DNA from: a bacterium
GTDB lineage: Bacteria > Patescibacteriota > Minisyncoccia > Minisyncoccales > GWA2-46-15
Length of the DNA: 41,798 nucleotides
Assembly: GCA_030693425.1 (NCBI GenBank)
Contig: JAUYAM010000002.1
Span: 145,151-186,948 of the forward strand
Direction: 5' to 3'
In this document: in pieces, positions 28,178 through 37,037 of the stretch
Position numbering within the stretch: position 1 is the stretch's first letter
Layout: every line of letters begins with the position of its first letter
Notes under the pieces: generated by a model
Told to the model about the DNA's origin: nothing
Seen by the model: only the letters and a program-made list of their open reading frames with translations
Database searches by the model: none
Translations under genes and position numbers: made by a program

Positions 28178-31100
28178 TTACTCAACTAGGAAGCGGCCGC
28201 CGGCGGTGCGGCCGAAGTTCTCCGGAAAATACATTTCAAAAGCCAAGGCGGGCAGATGGAGGAAGTCTCCTTTGGCAATGGCTCTAACATAGTAGTTGAA
28301 TTCGTAGATTCCCGGGCTCAGGTTTTCCGTAAACAGGAAGACCCGGTCGTCTCTCAGTTCTTTGAAAGTCGGCCTGAACTCAAAGTTGTTCAGCTCTTTT
28401 TCCTGGAGCCTTAAAGATTTTTGTTCGGTAGCCAAGTCAAGATTAACGATTTCCAGGCCGGCCGGAATGTAGTCTTCAACAGTGGCAAAGTGCCTGGACT
28501 TGGGAACCATTATTTGGAGGCGGACTCTCAAAACGTCTCCGGTTTTAGCCTCGCTGACCGGGTTTTTATTTTCCAGATCGTCTAGGCGGAAAAATTCCCT
28601 GACAATGGAGAAGCCTTCATCTCGCGGGGCAATTTGGTCTGCCGGAAGATAATACTTCAGAGCCATGTCGTAATAGAAATTGTTAGCAGATAGGTTGACA
28701 TTTTCCTTGTTGAAAACGACAGTATTGGTTTCGCCGAACTTCAGGTCTTTTAGGGGAATGATTTTTCTGAATTGGTTAAGAATAGTTGAAGGTTCGAAGT
28801 GGAAGCTATCTTTAAGGTTGTCATTGATCTGGAGGCCGAGGACAAAATTTGATTCGGTTTCCCTTTTCCACTTGAGAAAATCGGTGAAAGCCTCAATCGC
28901 CGCCAGAGTGTTGTTGGTTGATCCCCAGGCGCCGTCCTTTTCTCTGGAATTAAGAATCCATCTGACTATTTTGTCCAAGATCGGGCTTTTGCTTTTGTCT
29001 TTGGCCAGGGCTTTTAAGTAAAGAGCCGTGTCCTTGACCGGAGTTTCGTAATAGTACCAGAGCAGATTCTGGTTCGGCTCCAAGAAAGCGCCCCGGGAAT
29101 CGATGTCGACGCGGTTTTCCAAAGTCTCAAAGATTTTTCGCTTGAGAATCAAGGGGAAATCGTTCTTTTTGTCTGTTGTTAGAATTGCGAGATACGCCAG
29201 CGAGGCGTTGCTGATATTTTCCTTGATAAAGAGATCGTCGTTGGCAATTTCAATAACTTTTTTCCTCAAGTTTTCTCTTTTGTCCCAATCGGGCAGCTGC
29301 GACAGAGTGTAAGCGGCCAGGATAATGTTATCTCTTTGGTTGTAAAGACGCTCTTTGGCGGTGATTTGCTGGTAGAGGTAGTCGGCCACTCTTTTCAAGC
29401 TGTTTTGGTTTATATTGTATCCGGCCAGAGAAAGGTTGTTTAAGGTTTCGGCAGCCTGGAGGCTGGCGTGGTAGTTGGAATCCCCCCCTCTCCAAAGGCT
29501 AAAGCCGCCGTCGTATCTCTGGTTGTCGTAGAGCTGGGCCAGCCCGATCTCGACGATTTCATCAATCGAATATTCCTTGTCATTGTATTTAACTTTTTCT
29601 AGTTTGAACTTGTCGGCGAGGTTGGGAAGATTGAGCCCGGTTTTGACGATGGCAATGGCGTTGAGCTTGGATCCGATCTGCTCGGTGCAGCCGTAGGGGT
29701 ATTGGATGAGGTAATTCAGGGCGTCGGAAAGGAAGACGGCCAAAGTGGCCGAGCTATTTATTGTCAGAGATCCTTTTTCCCTGACCACTTCCTCGGGCAG
29801 GAATACGTACTCTTTGGCGGTTTTGTCTGCGGTATAGTTTGCGGTCGAAGTGGTTTCGTAGGTGTTGTTGGGCGTGATTTTTATAGATTGAATGACCGTG
29901 TCTTCCAGGCTCTGGCTCTTGGCAGAAATCTTAAAAACGTGCTCTCCGCTTTCCATCTGTTCTGGAGACTGGACCTGAAAGTAGACGGTCTGCGTCTGCC
30001 CCTTGTCAACTCTCACTTGTTTTTGAGCGGCATCGTCTTTCAACAAAAGAGTCTGGCTTTCAAAAACAAGGTCGAGTTTCTGGTTTTCTTGGCTTTGGTT
30101 GAAGATTTTGGCGCCGATGAAGAACTTGTCGCCGGGAACGGTGAACCTCGGCTTTATGGGAACAATCATCAATTCTTTCCTGACCATGAATTCTTGGTAG
30201 TTGACGCCGAGTTTGGTATCTTTTGTCAGGCCGATGGTTTCCGTTTGCCAGGTGGTCAGGTTGTCAGGGAGAGTAAATCGGACATTGGCTTTTCCTAAAA
30301 CATCCGTTCTGACAACCGCCTGCCAAAAAGCGGTTTCCCTAAAAACTCCCCTAGCCTTTTTTCCCGGGGCTTCTGAAGCCAAGCCGCTGCCGCCTTTGCT
30401 TTTTACAATTTCCGTTTCAACAAGAATATTTTTCAGGTTTGAAGAGGCGGAAACCGTCAAGGGAAAGCCGTCATAGAAAAAGACCAAAGGATCTTTCTTG
30501 GGGTTTCCCTTGAGAGCCAAGACGCTCAAATCGACCACGGCTATCGACAGCTCGCTTTCAGCCGGAGATCCGGCGGCGTCTTTTGTTTCAATGTCCAGCG
30601 AAACTTCTTCTCCGGGCAGGTAATTGGTCTTGTTGGCTTTGACCGAGATCTCCAGCTCTTTGGTTTCGGTGTCAACTTTAAACTCTGCTTTTCCGAACTT
30701 GACTTCAGGCGTTGAAGACTGGAGCAGGACCGAAACAAAAACGTTGGGAACGTATTCTTTTTCGATCTTAAAACTGAACCTGGAAAGGCTGCCTTCGATT
30801 TCCTTTATTTGGTAGTCGAAAATCCTGCCTCTTTCGATGGAAATTAGGGCGGTGGCTTTTACATAGGGCGACTTGATAATAACGGTCGCTTCCTCACCGA
30901 CTTTTAAATTTGTTTTTTCTGCCCTGACTTCAAGATCTGTTCCTTCAGTCGGCCTGACGCTGACCTGGCCTTCTCCCCAGACATAGATGTTATAGCTTGA
31001 AACTATGGAATTCTCTTTAGAGTCTCTGGCAGAAGCCTCAATTTCGTATTCCCCTTCCTTGGAAAGTTTCAAGGGCTGGATATACTCGCCCTGACCATCG

Positions 31101-34100
31101 GTACTGAAGTTGTATTGTTTAACCAATTCTTTTTTCTTCTCCCATTTGTAGCCATATCCTCCGGTCGCTTCCTGCCTTTTCGAGTAAATCCAGTCGATCT
31201 TGTAAACATTGAGATTGATATTGCCAACTCTTTTGGGAGCTCCCTGAACGTCAACGGCTTTGATTTTTATCTTTGCTTCCTCGTTTTTCCCGAGAAAGTA
31301 TTTGTCAGAGCTGATTCCCAGATAGAATTCTCCGGCGTGCAGGATAAAAGATTTCTGAATAGAAACGCTTTGTCCCTGGGGATTGGTCAGGGTGGCGTCG
31401 ACAACAATGATTTTGCTCTGGGGTTTTTCATCTGACCTCAATAGTTTTGCCAGATCCAGCAAACTAGAGATTTTCGCCTTGCCCTGTTCAAGTTCGGTTT
31501 CGCCTCTGAACAAAAACCTGTCGTTGTAGGAATATGGCAGCCAATAGTCTCTTTCCGGACCGACTCTGAAGTATTCTCCGGAAACTGGAAATCTGTCGAA
31601 ATAGTAATCCTGGCTGCTGAAAGTATAATTGATCCTGCTTTTTTCTAAGGGGACCCCGAAGTAATAATTGGCTTGAATTTCCAGACTGGCGATATCCTTG
31701 GAAATATACTCCTCCTTATTAGCGGTCATTTCCACCTGGAAAGCCGAAGCCTGGTATTCCTGGACGTCAACCAGGATGCAGCTGAACTGGTCGGCGCAGA
31801 CCCGGTAGCTTCCCAGGGGAGCGTTATTGTCGAGCAGAATTTTGGCGTCAAAGGTTCCGAAGTCGCTAACTTCCAGATTTTGGCCGAAGATCTCTTCTCC
31901 TCTGGAGTTGTAAGCCTTGAAATCGATTTTTTTGTCGCGCCAGATTTCGTAATTGCCGTCGTATCCCAATCTCATGATTCCCTTGACAAAGACTTCCTGG
32001 CCAGGCCTGTAAATGGGCTTGTCGGTATAGAGGTAGATTCTTTTTGCTACGGAAGCAAGGCTAGCCCAGTTTAATTCGGCGCCCCATTGGGGGATGACGG
32101 TGCTATCTTGGCCGTTGGCAATGATGGCGCCTCTTAAGCCAGCGACAACTTTGGTTTCGGCGACGCCATCGTCATTGGTCAAGAAGCTTCCGGCGGGACT
32201 TAAATCATCGCCTTGGTAAAGGCTCACTTTAACCCCGCTGACAGGAGTCAGATCCGCCAGGTTGGTCACCCAGTAGAGATTGCGGAGAGAGTTTAATTCT
32301 TTTTCGGTCAGAGGCTGGCCCGTGCCGTAAAAAGCAGTTTCCGGCTGGATCCTTTTTTCAGCCACACCCAAGTTAGTCACATTCAAATGAGTCCTTTCGT
32401 AAAGCTGTCCTTTTCTTTCCAGCCATTTGTTATTTTCCATAACCCAGTAGCTCGTCCGGTAGTTGGGATGGGAAAAAGTAACAATGTAGTAGCCGAGCTG
32501 GTCTTCGAAATAATCTTTGATGTCCACCTGGAAATAATTCTTCCACCAGAATTTCTGGGGCAGCTCAATGGTTTTAGCAATTCTTTCCTGGCAGCCGGTC
32601 AGGGTTTCTGGCGAGTCAGAATATTTTGGCCTTTTAACCGTATAGCGTAGAAAATCGTGAGCAGAAAGCTTGCAGATATCGATATTGACATATTCCATAT
32701 TCTCGATGGCATAGGTCAGTTTAGTTTTAGAAGGAGAGGTGACGCTGTAGTCTTTTTGGAAATGGTAGAAATTCAAGTAGGCAGAAGGTATGTCGCCGGT
32801 GGCAAATTCAAGAGAGCGGCTGGCTTTCTGGCCAAAAACGTCTTCCAGGTTGAGCTCGAGCAAATAGCGCGATCTGGGCATTAAGCCGTAGCTAATGCTG
32901 GTATAGAACTGTTTGAGATCGCATTGCTGATTGGAACCGGAATAGATATAATCTATCAGATAGGAGGCCGGCCAATAAGTGACAGTGTAGTCTAAATCTG
33001 CTTTAAGGTATTTTTTAAAATCTTCTTTAGCCGGGACCTTGAGAGGTGAATTGGAGCAGATAATGAAATCCCTGACGCTGGCGTCCTGGCTATTGTCTGA
33101 TGGGAAAGTCTTCAAGATTTTGAACTTGGGATAAGAAACGACGCTGACTTTAACCGGGTCTTTGTTGATAGTCAGACTTTGAGCATTGACGACTCTCTCA
33201 AAATTGATTTCTAAAGTCTCACCAAGCCCAACCTCTTGGCCTTTGAAAGTGATTTCCAAAACTTTTTTATTGTCTGCTTTTTCGCAGGTTTCTGGATTGT
33301 AAAAAGCTTGGTCTTTGTCTTTGCAGTCTTTGGCGTAAGCAATAGTGTTTAGTTTAGGAATTCTTATTTCCGATTTTTCCAGGTCGATTTCTTCGTAAAA
33401 GCTAACCAGGAGCTTTCCCTGGGGATCAAAGAAGTTTTGCCGGGCGTAACCCGTCCTTTCCGATGTGGCAGTAATATTTTCGATGACGCCCGAAACATTA
33501 ACGCTTGTCTGCGAAGTTTGCCCCAAGATAATGTCGCCTTCAAGGGGATAAGCTTTATTTATTTTCAGAGAGTAACTTTCGTTGAAATCCCAGAGTTTTT
33601 CTCTGCCAAACCTGTCTTTTTCTTTATAGATCAGGATGGTTGATAGAGCTTGGTCTTTAGTAGAAGACGATTTTGTTTCAGACAGGGGCCTGGTCAGGAG
33701 ATTTTTCCAGTTTTCAATTGACCAGAAAGGTTTGTCAGCGCCCTTCTCCTCTTCGGCATGCTGGGCGACAAAAGATACATTTTGGCCGCTAACGTTCGTC
33801 AAAGACATCTCCTTTTTAATTTTTTCCAGATCTACCGGCTGGTTGAAATGAATGGCAATCGGCTGGTTGTAGATAATTTGTCCCTGGGACAGGCCAGCAT
33901 ATCTCAATTTTCTGGTATAGAAGTTATTGGTCGTTCCTTTCACCTCCAGACCGTCCATTGAAATAAGCCCAGATTTTATCTTTACCTGGTAGTTTGAAGA
34001 TCTCTGCAGCCTTGTTTCGGGTATGAACTGGAGATTTCTGGTGGTGATCCACTTGAATCTTCCCGGGGTCTTGGGGGTAATTTCCACCGGCACCTCTTTT

Positions 34101-34660
34101 TCTTCTAGATACCCGAGAGTAGTCAAAGGAACCATTGGCCGGTTAAAGATAATAGTGATTTCCGAGAGCTCTGGAGCTTCAGAGTCTTTTGCCGGAAAAA
34201 TGCCGATGATTTCCGGATCTTCGGTCGCCAGGAAGTCGTCGCTCAGAGACACTTCTCCTGCCATTGCCAGCCTGACTGAGTAGTGCCGGTTCAGGTTCAG
34301 CTCCGAGTCCGGTCTAAAGTAGACTGCGTTTTCGGTTTCCGGGAGTGCGTTTGACAAAACCGAGGCGAGGATATTTTTCTTGTTTTCCTGGACGAGCCAT
34401 TTTCCTTCAATTGCCGGTTCAAAGCTGATGTTTTCAATGGCTTTGGCCTTGTCTGTTTTCGGTGGCAGAAAGATCGGGATGGCTGCCGATTTTGAGATCT
34501 TTTCCGGCACCAGGCGATAACTTTCTCGGTATTCCTGCCGAGGCACCCCTCTTTGCTGGAAATAAAAAAAGGCAGCCAGAAGAACTGCCAGGATTACCAG
34601 AATGGCGGGGCCGATAAACTTTTTTTGGCTGTTGAGAAACTCTTTAAATTTATTGAGCAT
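28178..34660 (-). CDS. Bacterial alpha-2-macroglobulin with thioester
   Basis: 2160 residues, the largest gene here. An N-terminal membrane anchor (about 16-34, FIGPAILVILAVLLAAFFYF) places it on the outer face. Several macroglobulin-type beta domains follow, including Ig-like segments around YLYTDKPIYRPGQEVFVKG. The thioester motif YGCTEQ has Cys1658 and Gln1661, and a helical TED domain (to about 1930) and receptor-binding-like C-terminus (PKSRHFATVEDYIPAGLEIVN) are visible. The Cys-Gln bond would trap attacking proteases, with PBP1C repairing the wall; this partnership is proposed for the family. It is tail-to-tail with PBP1C, 2 bp apart. Confidence 0.93.
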   Translation of the reverse strand: MLNKFKEFLNSQKKFIGPAILVILAVLLAAFFYFQQRGVPRQEYRESYRLVPEKISKSAAIPIFLPPKTDKAKAIENISFEPAIEGKWLVQENKKNILASVLSNALPETENAVYFRPDSELNLNRHYSVRLAMAGEVSLSDDFLATEDPEIIGIFPAKDSEAPELSEITIIFNRPMVPLTTLGYLEEKEVPVEITPKTPGRFKWITTRNLQFIPETRLQRSSNYQVKIKSGLISMDGLEVKGTTNNFYTRKLRYAGLSQGQIIYNQPIAIHFNQPVDLEKIKKEMSLTNVSGQNVSFVAQHAEEEKGADKPFWSIENWKNLLTRPLSETKSSSTKDQALSTILIYKEKDRFGREKLWDFNESYSLKINKAYPLEGDIILGQTSQTSVNVSGVIENITATSERTGYARQNFFDPQGKLLVSFYEEIDLEKSEIRIPKLNTIAYAKDCKDKDQAFYNPETCEKADNKKVLEITFKGQEVGLGETLEINFERVVNAQSLTINKDPVKVSVVSYPKFKILKTFPSDNSQDASVRDFIICSNSPLKVPAKEDFKKYLKADLDYTVTYWPASYLIDYIYSGSNQQCDLKQFYTSISYGLMPRSRYLLELNLEDVFGQKASRSLEFATGDIPSAYLNFYHFQKDYSVTSPSKTKLTYAIENMEYVNIDICKLSAHDFLRYTVKRPKYSDSPETLTGCQERIAKTIELPQKFWWKNYFQVDIKDYFEDQLGYYIVTFSHPNYRTSYWVMENNKWLERKGQLYERTHLNVTNLGVAEKRIQPETAFYGTGQPLTEKELNSLRNLYWVTNLADLTPVSGVKVSLYQGDDLSPAGSFLTNDDGVAETKVVAGLRGAIIANGQDSTVIPQWGAELNWASLASVAKRIYLYTDKPIYRPGQEVFVKGIMRLGYDGNYEIWRDKKIDFKAYNSRGEEIFGQNLEVSDFGTFDAKILLDNNAPLGSYRVCADQFSCILVDVQEYQASAFQVEMTANKEEYISKDIASLEIQANYYFGVPLEKSRINYTFSSQDYYFDRFPVSGEYFRVGPERDYWLPYSYNDRFLFRGETELEQGKAKISSLLDLAKLLRSDEKPQSKIIVVDATLTNPQGQSVSIQKSFILHAGEFYLGISSDKYFLGKNEEAKIKIKAVDVQGAPKRVGNINLNVYKIDWIYSKRQEATGGYGYKWEKKKELVKQYNFSTDGQGEYIQPLKLSKEGEYEIEASARDSKENSIVSSYNIYVWGEGQVSVRPTEGTDLEVRAEKTNLKVGEEATVIIKSPYVKATALISIERGRIFDYQIKEIEGSLSRFSFKIEKEYVPNVFVSVLLQSSTPEVKFGKAEFKVDTETKELEISVKANKTNYLPGEEVSLDIETKDAAGSPAESELSIAVVDLSVLALKGNPKKDPLVFFYDGFPLTVSASSNLKNILVETEIVKSKGGSGLASEAPGKKARGVFRETAFWQAVVRTDVLGKANVRFTLPDNLTTWQTETIGLTKDTKLGVNYQEFMVRKELMIVPIKPRFTVPGDKFFIGAKIFNQSQENQKLDLVFESQTLLLKDDAAQKQVRVDKGQTQTVYFQVQSPEQMESGEHVFKISAKSQSLEDTVIQSIKITPNNTYETTSTANYTADKTAKEYVFLPEEVVREKGSLTINSSATLAVFLSDALNYLIQYPYGCTEQIGSKLNAIAIVKTGLNLPNLADKFKLEKVKYNDKEYSIDEIVEIGLAQLYDNQRYDGGFSLWRGGDSNYHASLQAAETLNNLSLAGYNINQNSLKRVADYLYQQITAKERLYNQRDNIILAAYTLSQLPDWDKRENLRKKVIEIANDDLFIKENISNASLAYLAILTTDKKNDFPLILKRKIFETLENRVDIDSRGAFLEPNQNLLWYYYETPVKDTALYLKALAKDKSKSPILDKIVRWILNSREKDGAWGSTNNTLAAIEAFTDFLKWKRETESNFVLGLQINDNLKDSFHFEPSTILNQFRKIIPLKDLKFGETNTVVFNKENVNLSANNFYYDMALKYYLPADQIAPRDEGFSIVREFFRLDDLENKNPVSEAKTGDVLRVRLQIMVPKSRHFATVEDYIPAGLEIVNLDLATEQKSLRLQEKELNNFEFRPTFKELRDDRVFLFTENLSPGIYEFNYYVRAIAKGDFLHLPALAFEMYFPENFGRTAGGRFLVE

Positions 34661-34678
34661 CTTATTTGTTTTAGGGTG

Positions 34679-34696
34679 TTATTTAAGGTATTTTAC
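34679..34696. repeat. 18 bp direct repeat, copy 1 (duplicate of the mltG 3' end)
   Basis: Identical to 35250-35267, which encodes the last codons and stop of mltG. The two copies bracket the peptidoglycan-binding gene. Confidence 0.85.
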
Positions 34697-34698
34697 TT

Positions 34699-35226
34699 TT
34701 ACCAACAAAACGGTTCAGGTTTGTTATCAAGTAAAAAAGCGTTTGCCAGAACCCTTGTTTTTGGACCAAAGTAGCCCGAGGCTGGCATAATATTCCTGTC
34801 TTTTTGATACTTTACCAGGGCCTGTTTAGTTTTCGTGCCGAAAAAACCAGTGTCTAAACCGTAATCTAAATCCCCCGCGCCTATTAAAAAAAGCTGCAGC
34901 TGTTTCACTTTCTCGCTTCGCATTCCAAAAGAAAGGTTGCTCTCGAAAGATTTCACTTGCGATTTTACTGATTCGCGGATAAGCCTTTGAAACTCGCATT
35001 TTTTAAGAAGGATCGTTTCTTTTAATTCCCATTCGTTCATCTCCGAAATCGGTTTCCCCCAGTATGAAGGCGGCGTAGGTAAAGGAATGGGGTAAGTCGA
35101 AATAGGTTCGGTGGACATAACGCCGAGCGCGAAAAACAGTCCGATAGCCGTCAATAAGAACAAATACGATCGCCTCGTCACAAAAATTATTGACCGGCAT
35201 GTTTTAATTAATACCTCCTTGTTCAT
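34699..35226 (-). CDS. Exported peptidoglycan-binding domain protein
   Basis: 175 residues. An N-terminal hydrophobic helix (about 21-37, LFLLTAIGLFFALGV) serves as signal or anchor, followed by a Pro-rich linker. The C-terminal PG_binding_1 domain reads KVKQLQLFLIGAGDLDYG...GFFGTKTKQALVKYQKDR...SGYFGPKTR. It probably attaches to the cell wall. The start is uncertain: an AAGGAGG lies inside the first codons (35207-35216 region), so initiation may be a few codons later. The gene is enclosed by 18 bp direct repeats copied from the mltG end, which suggests it was inserted there. Confidence 0.82.
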   Translation of the reverse strand: MNKEVLIKTCRSIIFVTRRSYLFLLTAIGLFFALGVMSTEPISTYPIPLPTPPSYWGKPISEMNEWELKETILLKKCEFQRLIRESVKSQVKSFESNLSFGMRSEKVKQLQLFLIGAGDLDYGLDTGFFGTKTKQALVKYQKDRNIMPASGYFGPKTRVLANAFLLDNKPEPFCW

Positions 35227-35249
35227 ATTTCTAAGCCCGAGATTATTAC

Positions 35250-35267
35250 TTATTTAAGGTATTTTAC
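35250..35267. repeat. 18 bp direct repeat, copy 2 (native mltG 3' end)
   Basis: TTATTTAAGGTATTTTAC, complement of the mltG codons for VKYLK and stop. Repeated exactly at 34679-34696. Confidence 0.85.
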
Positions 35268-36296
35268 CTTATTTAGGTTGTGCTCTTCAAGGGTCTGGCT
35301 GAAATAAGTGGTTCCGTCAGGCGCAGACAGATAATACCAATAACTGCTTTGTTTTGGGTAAATGGCGGCCTTGATGCTTTCCAGGCCCGGATTGGCAATG
35401 GGGCCCGGCGGCAGGCCCGCGTACCTATAAGTGTTGTAAAAAGAATCGGTTTTCAGGTCGTCATAAGTGAGCTTTCCCGGACTTTTGCCTAGAGCCCTTA
35501 TACCCGACCGGGTCGGGCCCGGCGCCAGAGCGCCTAGGGCATAAACAATAGTGGCGTCAACCTGAAGCCGCATGCCGGTTTTCAACCTTTTCCAGAGGAT
35601 GCCGGAGACAATCTTTTTGTCTTCAAGAGTCTTTACCTCTTCTTCGAGTAAAGAAGCTATGGTGACTATGTCAAAAATAGTTTTCCCTTGGCTTTTAATC
35701 TTTGACCTGATCTCCGGAGTCAGTTTTTCATCAAAATTAACCAGCATTTTTCTGACTAAAATATTCGTCTCCTCCCCTATTTTCAATTCATAGGTGTCGG
35801 GGAAAAGATAGCCTTCCAGAGAAGCGGTTTTCGGCTTGTCTGCCAGGAATAAAAACTCTTTGGAAAAGTCCTCGTCAGCAGCTCTAATAAAATCTGCAGC
35901 AGGCATGAGGCCGGTTAGTTCCAGGTATTGGCCGATTTCACGCATATTCCAGCCCTCGGGTATGGTTATGGTTTGCCTGGCAATGTCCCCAGAAATGATT
36001 TTTTTTGCCATTTCCCGAGGCGTCATAGCTTGAGAGAATCGGTAATCCCCTGCCTGGAGTTTTCTTGCCCCGCCCTCCAAGAAAACAACGATGTCAAAAA
36101 ACCATTCCTGTCTGACTAAATTTTCTTTTTTGAGATTCTTGGCTATTGCAAAAAGGCCTTGCCCTTCTTCAACAGAAAAGAGTTTTTCTTCGGTTGAGGC
36201 GTTATCATAAGCAAGGTTCATTTCTAGCCAAGTTCCAATAAGGATTGCCAAAACGAGAAGGGATAATAGAATCAAGGTCTTTTTCATGAGATTCAT
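35250..36296 (-). CDS. mltG: Endolytic murein transglycosylase MltG
   Basis: 348 residues with an N-terminal membrane helix (about 7-23). The YceG domain is recognisable: FSVEEGQGLFAIAKNL, IPEGWNMREIGQYLE, LEGYLFPDTYEL, ASLLEEEVKT (catalytic Glu), RLQVDATIVYALG and YNTYRYAGLPPGPIANPGLESIKAAI. It cleaves nascent glycan strands and ends their elongation. Residues 256-270 (ALAPGPTRSGIRALG) are an extra 15-residue insertion encoded by a palindromic element. They repeat the ALG just before them and sit between conserved blocks. Its ATG overlaps the pcm stop (TAATG). Confidence 0.95.
   Translation of the reverse strand: MNLMKKTLILLSLLVLAILIGTWLEMNLAYDNASTEEKLFSVEEGQGLFAIAKNLKKENLVRQEWFFDIVVFLEGGARKLQAGDYRFSQAMTPREMAKKIISGDIARQTITIPEGWNMREIGQYLELTGLMPAADFIRAADEDFSKEFLFLADKPKTASLEGYLFPDTYELKIGEETNILVRKMLVNFDEKLTPEIRSKIKSQGKTIFDIVTIASLLEEEVKTLEDKKIVSGILWKRLKTGMRLQVDATIVYALGALAPGPTRSGIRALGKSPGKLTYDDLKTDSFYNTYRYAGLPPGPIANPGLESIKAAIYPKQSSYWYYLSAPDGTTYFSQTLEEHNLNKVKYLK
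35487..35540. repeat. 45 bp in-frame palindromic insertion in mltG, with flanking 9 bp duplication
   Basis: GCCTAGAGC (35487-35495) and GCCTAGGGC (35532-35540) flank the element. Inside are two hairpins: CCCGAC/GTCGGG around CGG (35503-35517), and GGCGC/GCGCC around CAGA (35521-35534). The same element occurs in inverted orientation in pcm (36438-36485). Confidence 0.85.
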
Positions 36297-37021
36297 TATT
36301 TTGACACTAAGGGAACAAAAACAAAGCCAGGGTATTCAATCTCTTCGAATTCATCTTTACCCTTTTTTATAAAAAGCCAGATGGAATTCCCTATGGGCGT
36401 GACAATCCTGCCGCCTATTTTCAACTGTTCTTTCCAGGCCCTAGGCGCTCTGGCGCCGGGCCCGACCCAGCCGGGTATAAGGGCTTCTGGCAATTCGTTC
36501 CTTCGACTCGGCTCAGGACTTTCAGCCTGGAGGCTGGCAGAAACCAGAATTTTATCGTAAGGAGATTCCTCGGCATACCCTTTTGAGCCGTCGGCACAGA
36601 TAATCTCAGCTATCCCATTTTCAACGAAGTTATACTTGGCGACATTGTCTCTTGCAAACTTCGCTAGCTCTGGAATTATCTCAACGCCAACTACTTTACT
36701 TTTGTATTTAGTATCTAGTATTTTGTATCTGGTATCATTTCCTCCGACGATGCGAGCCAAAAGGGCGGTTGTATAGCCGGAACCGCAGCCAATATCCAAT
36801 ATCTTTTGTCCCGGCTCTGGCTGTAATAATTCCAGCATAAAGGCAACCACTAAGGGTTGGGAAATGGTCTGGTTGTTGCCGATCGGCAAAGCTTCATTGA
36901 TTTCGGCCAGGTCCTTGAGGTCGTCTGGCAAGAAATCAACCCTTTTTATCGCCTTAAAAGCCCTGATGATCTCGGGCGTTTTCAGCCAACCCTTGGCAAT
37001 TAAATAATCAATAAGTCCCAT
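36296..37021 (-). CDS. pcm: Protein-L-isoaspartate O-methyltransferase
   Basis: 241 residues from the ATG at 37019-37021 (MGLIDYLIAKGW); an ATG ten codons upstream would overlap def. It repairs isoaspartyl damage using SAM. Motifs: NNQTISQPLVVAFMLELL (49-66), the SAM loop ILDIGCGSGYTTALLAR (74-90), VGVEI (111-115) and GGRIVTPIG (203-211). Three non-family segments are present: NDTRYKILDTKYKSK (95-109), LQAESPEPSRRN (164-175) and WVGPGARAPRA (185-195). All are encoded by palindromic or simple repeats, all keep the frame, and all fall in loops. The product is about 25-35 residues longer than usual but should fold. Confidence 0.93.
   Translation of the reverse strand: MGLIDYLIAKGWLKTPEIIRAFKAIKRVDFLPDDLKDLAEINEALPIGNNQTISQPLVVAFMLELLQPEPGQKILDIGCGSGYTTALLARIVGGNDTRYKILDTKYKSKVVGVEIIPELAKFARDNVAKYNFVENGIAEIICADGSKGYAEESPYDKILVSASLQAESPEPSRRNELPEALIPGWVGPGARAPRAWKEQLKIGGRIVTPIGNSIWLFIKKGKDEFEEIEYPGFVFVPLVSK
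36438..36538. repeat. Two palindromic insertions in pcm
   Basis: 36438-36485 is the mltG element in opposite orientation relative to the gene (hairpins GGCGC/GCGCC around TCTG, and CCCGAC/GCCGGG with a wobble). 36497-36538 contains TTCGACTCGGCTCAGGA, a relative of the rsmH repeat, and a CAGCC/GGCTG hairpin. They encode residues 164-175 and 185-195. Confidence 0.75.
36701..36736. repeat. GTATTTAGTATCTAGTAT-type simple repeat inside pcm
   Basis: A degenerate run of GTATnTAGTAT/GTATCTGGTAT units encodes DTRYKILDTKYK. The same unit flanks the palindrome in rsmH, where it encodes KILNTRYK. Confidence 0.75.
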
Positions 37022-37037
37022 CTTTTTCACTCTACTG

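Noticed and set aside
35003-35200. 65-codon frame after an AAGGAGG inside the peptidoglycan-binding gene
   Set aside because: It has an SD-like site, but the encoded sequence has no motif and the overlapping frame gives a signal peptide and PG-binding domain.
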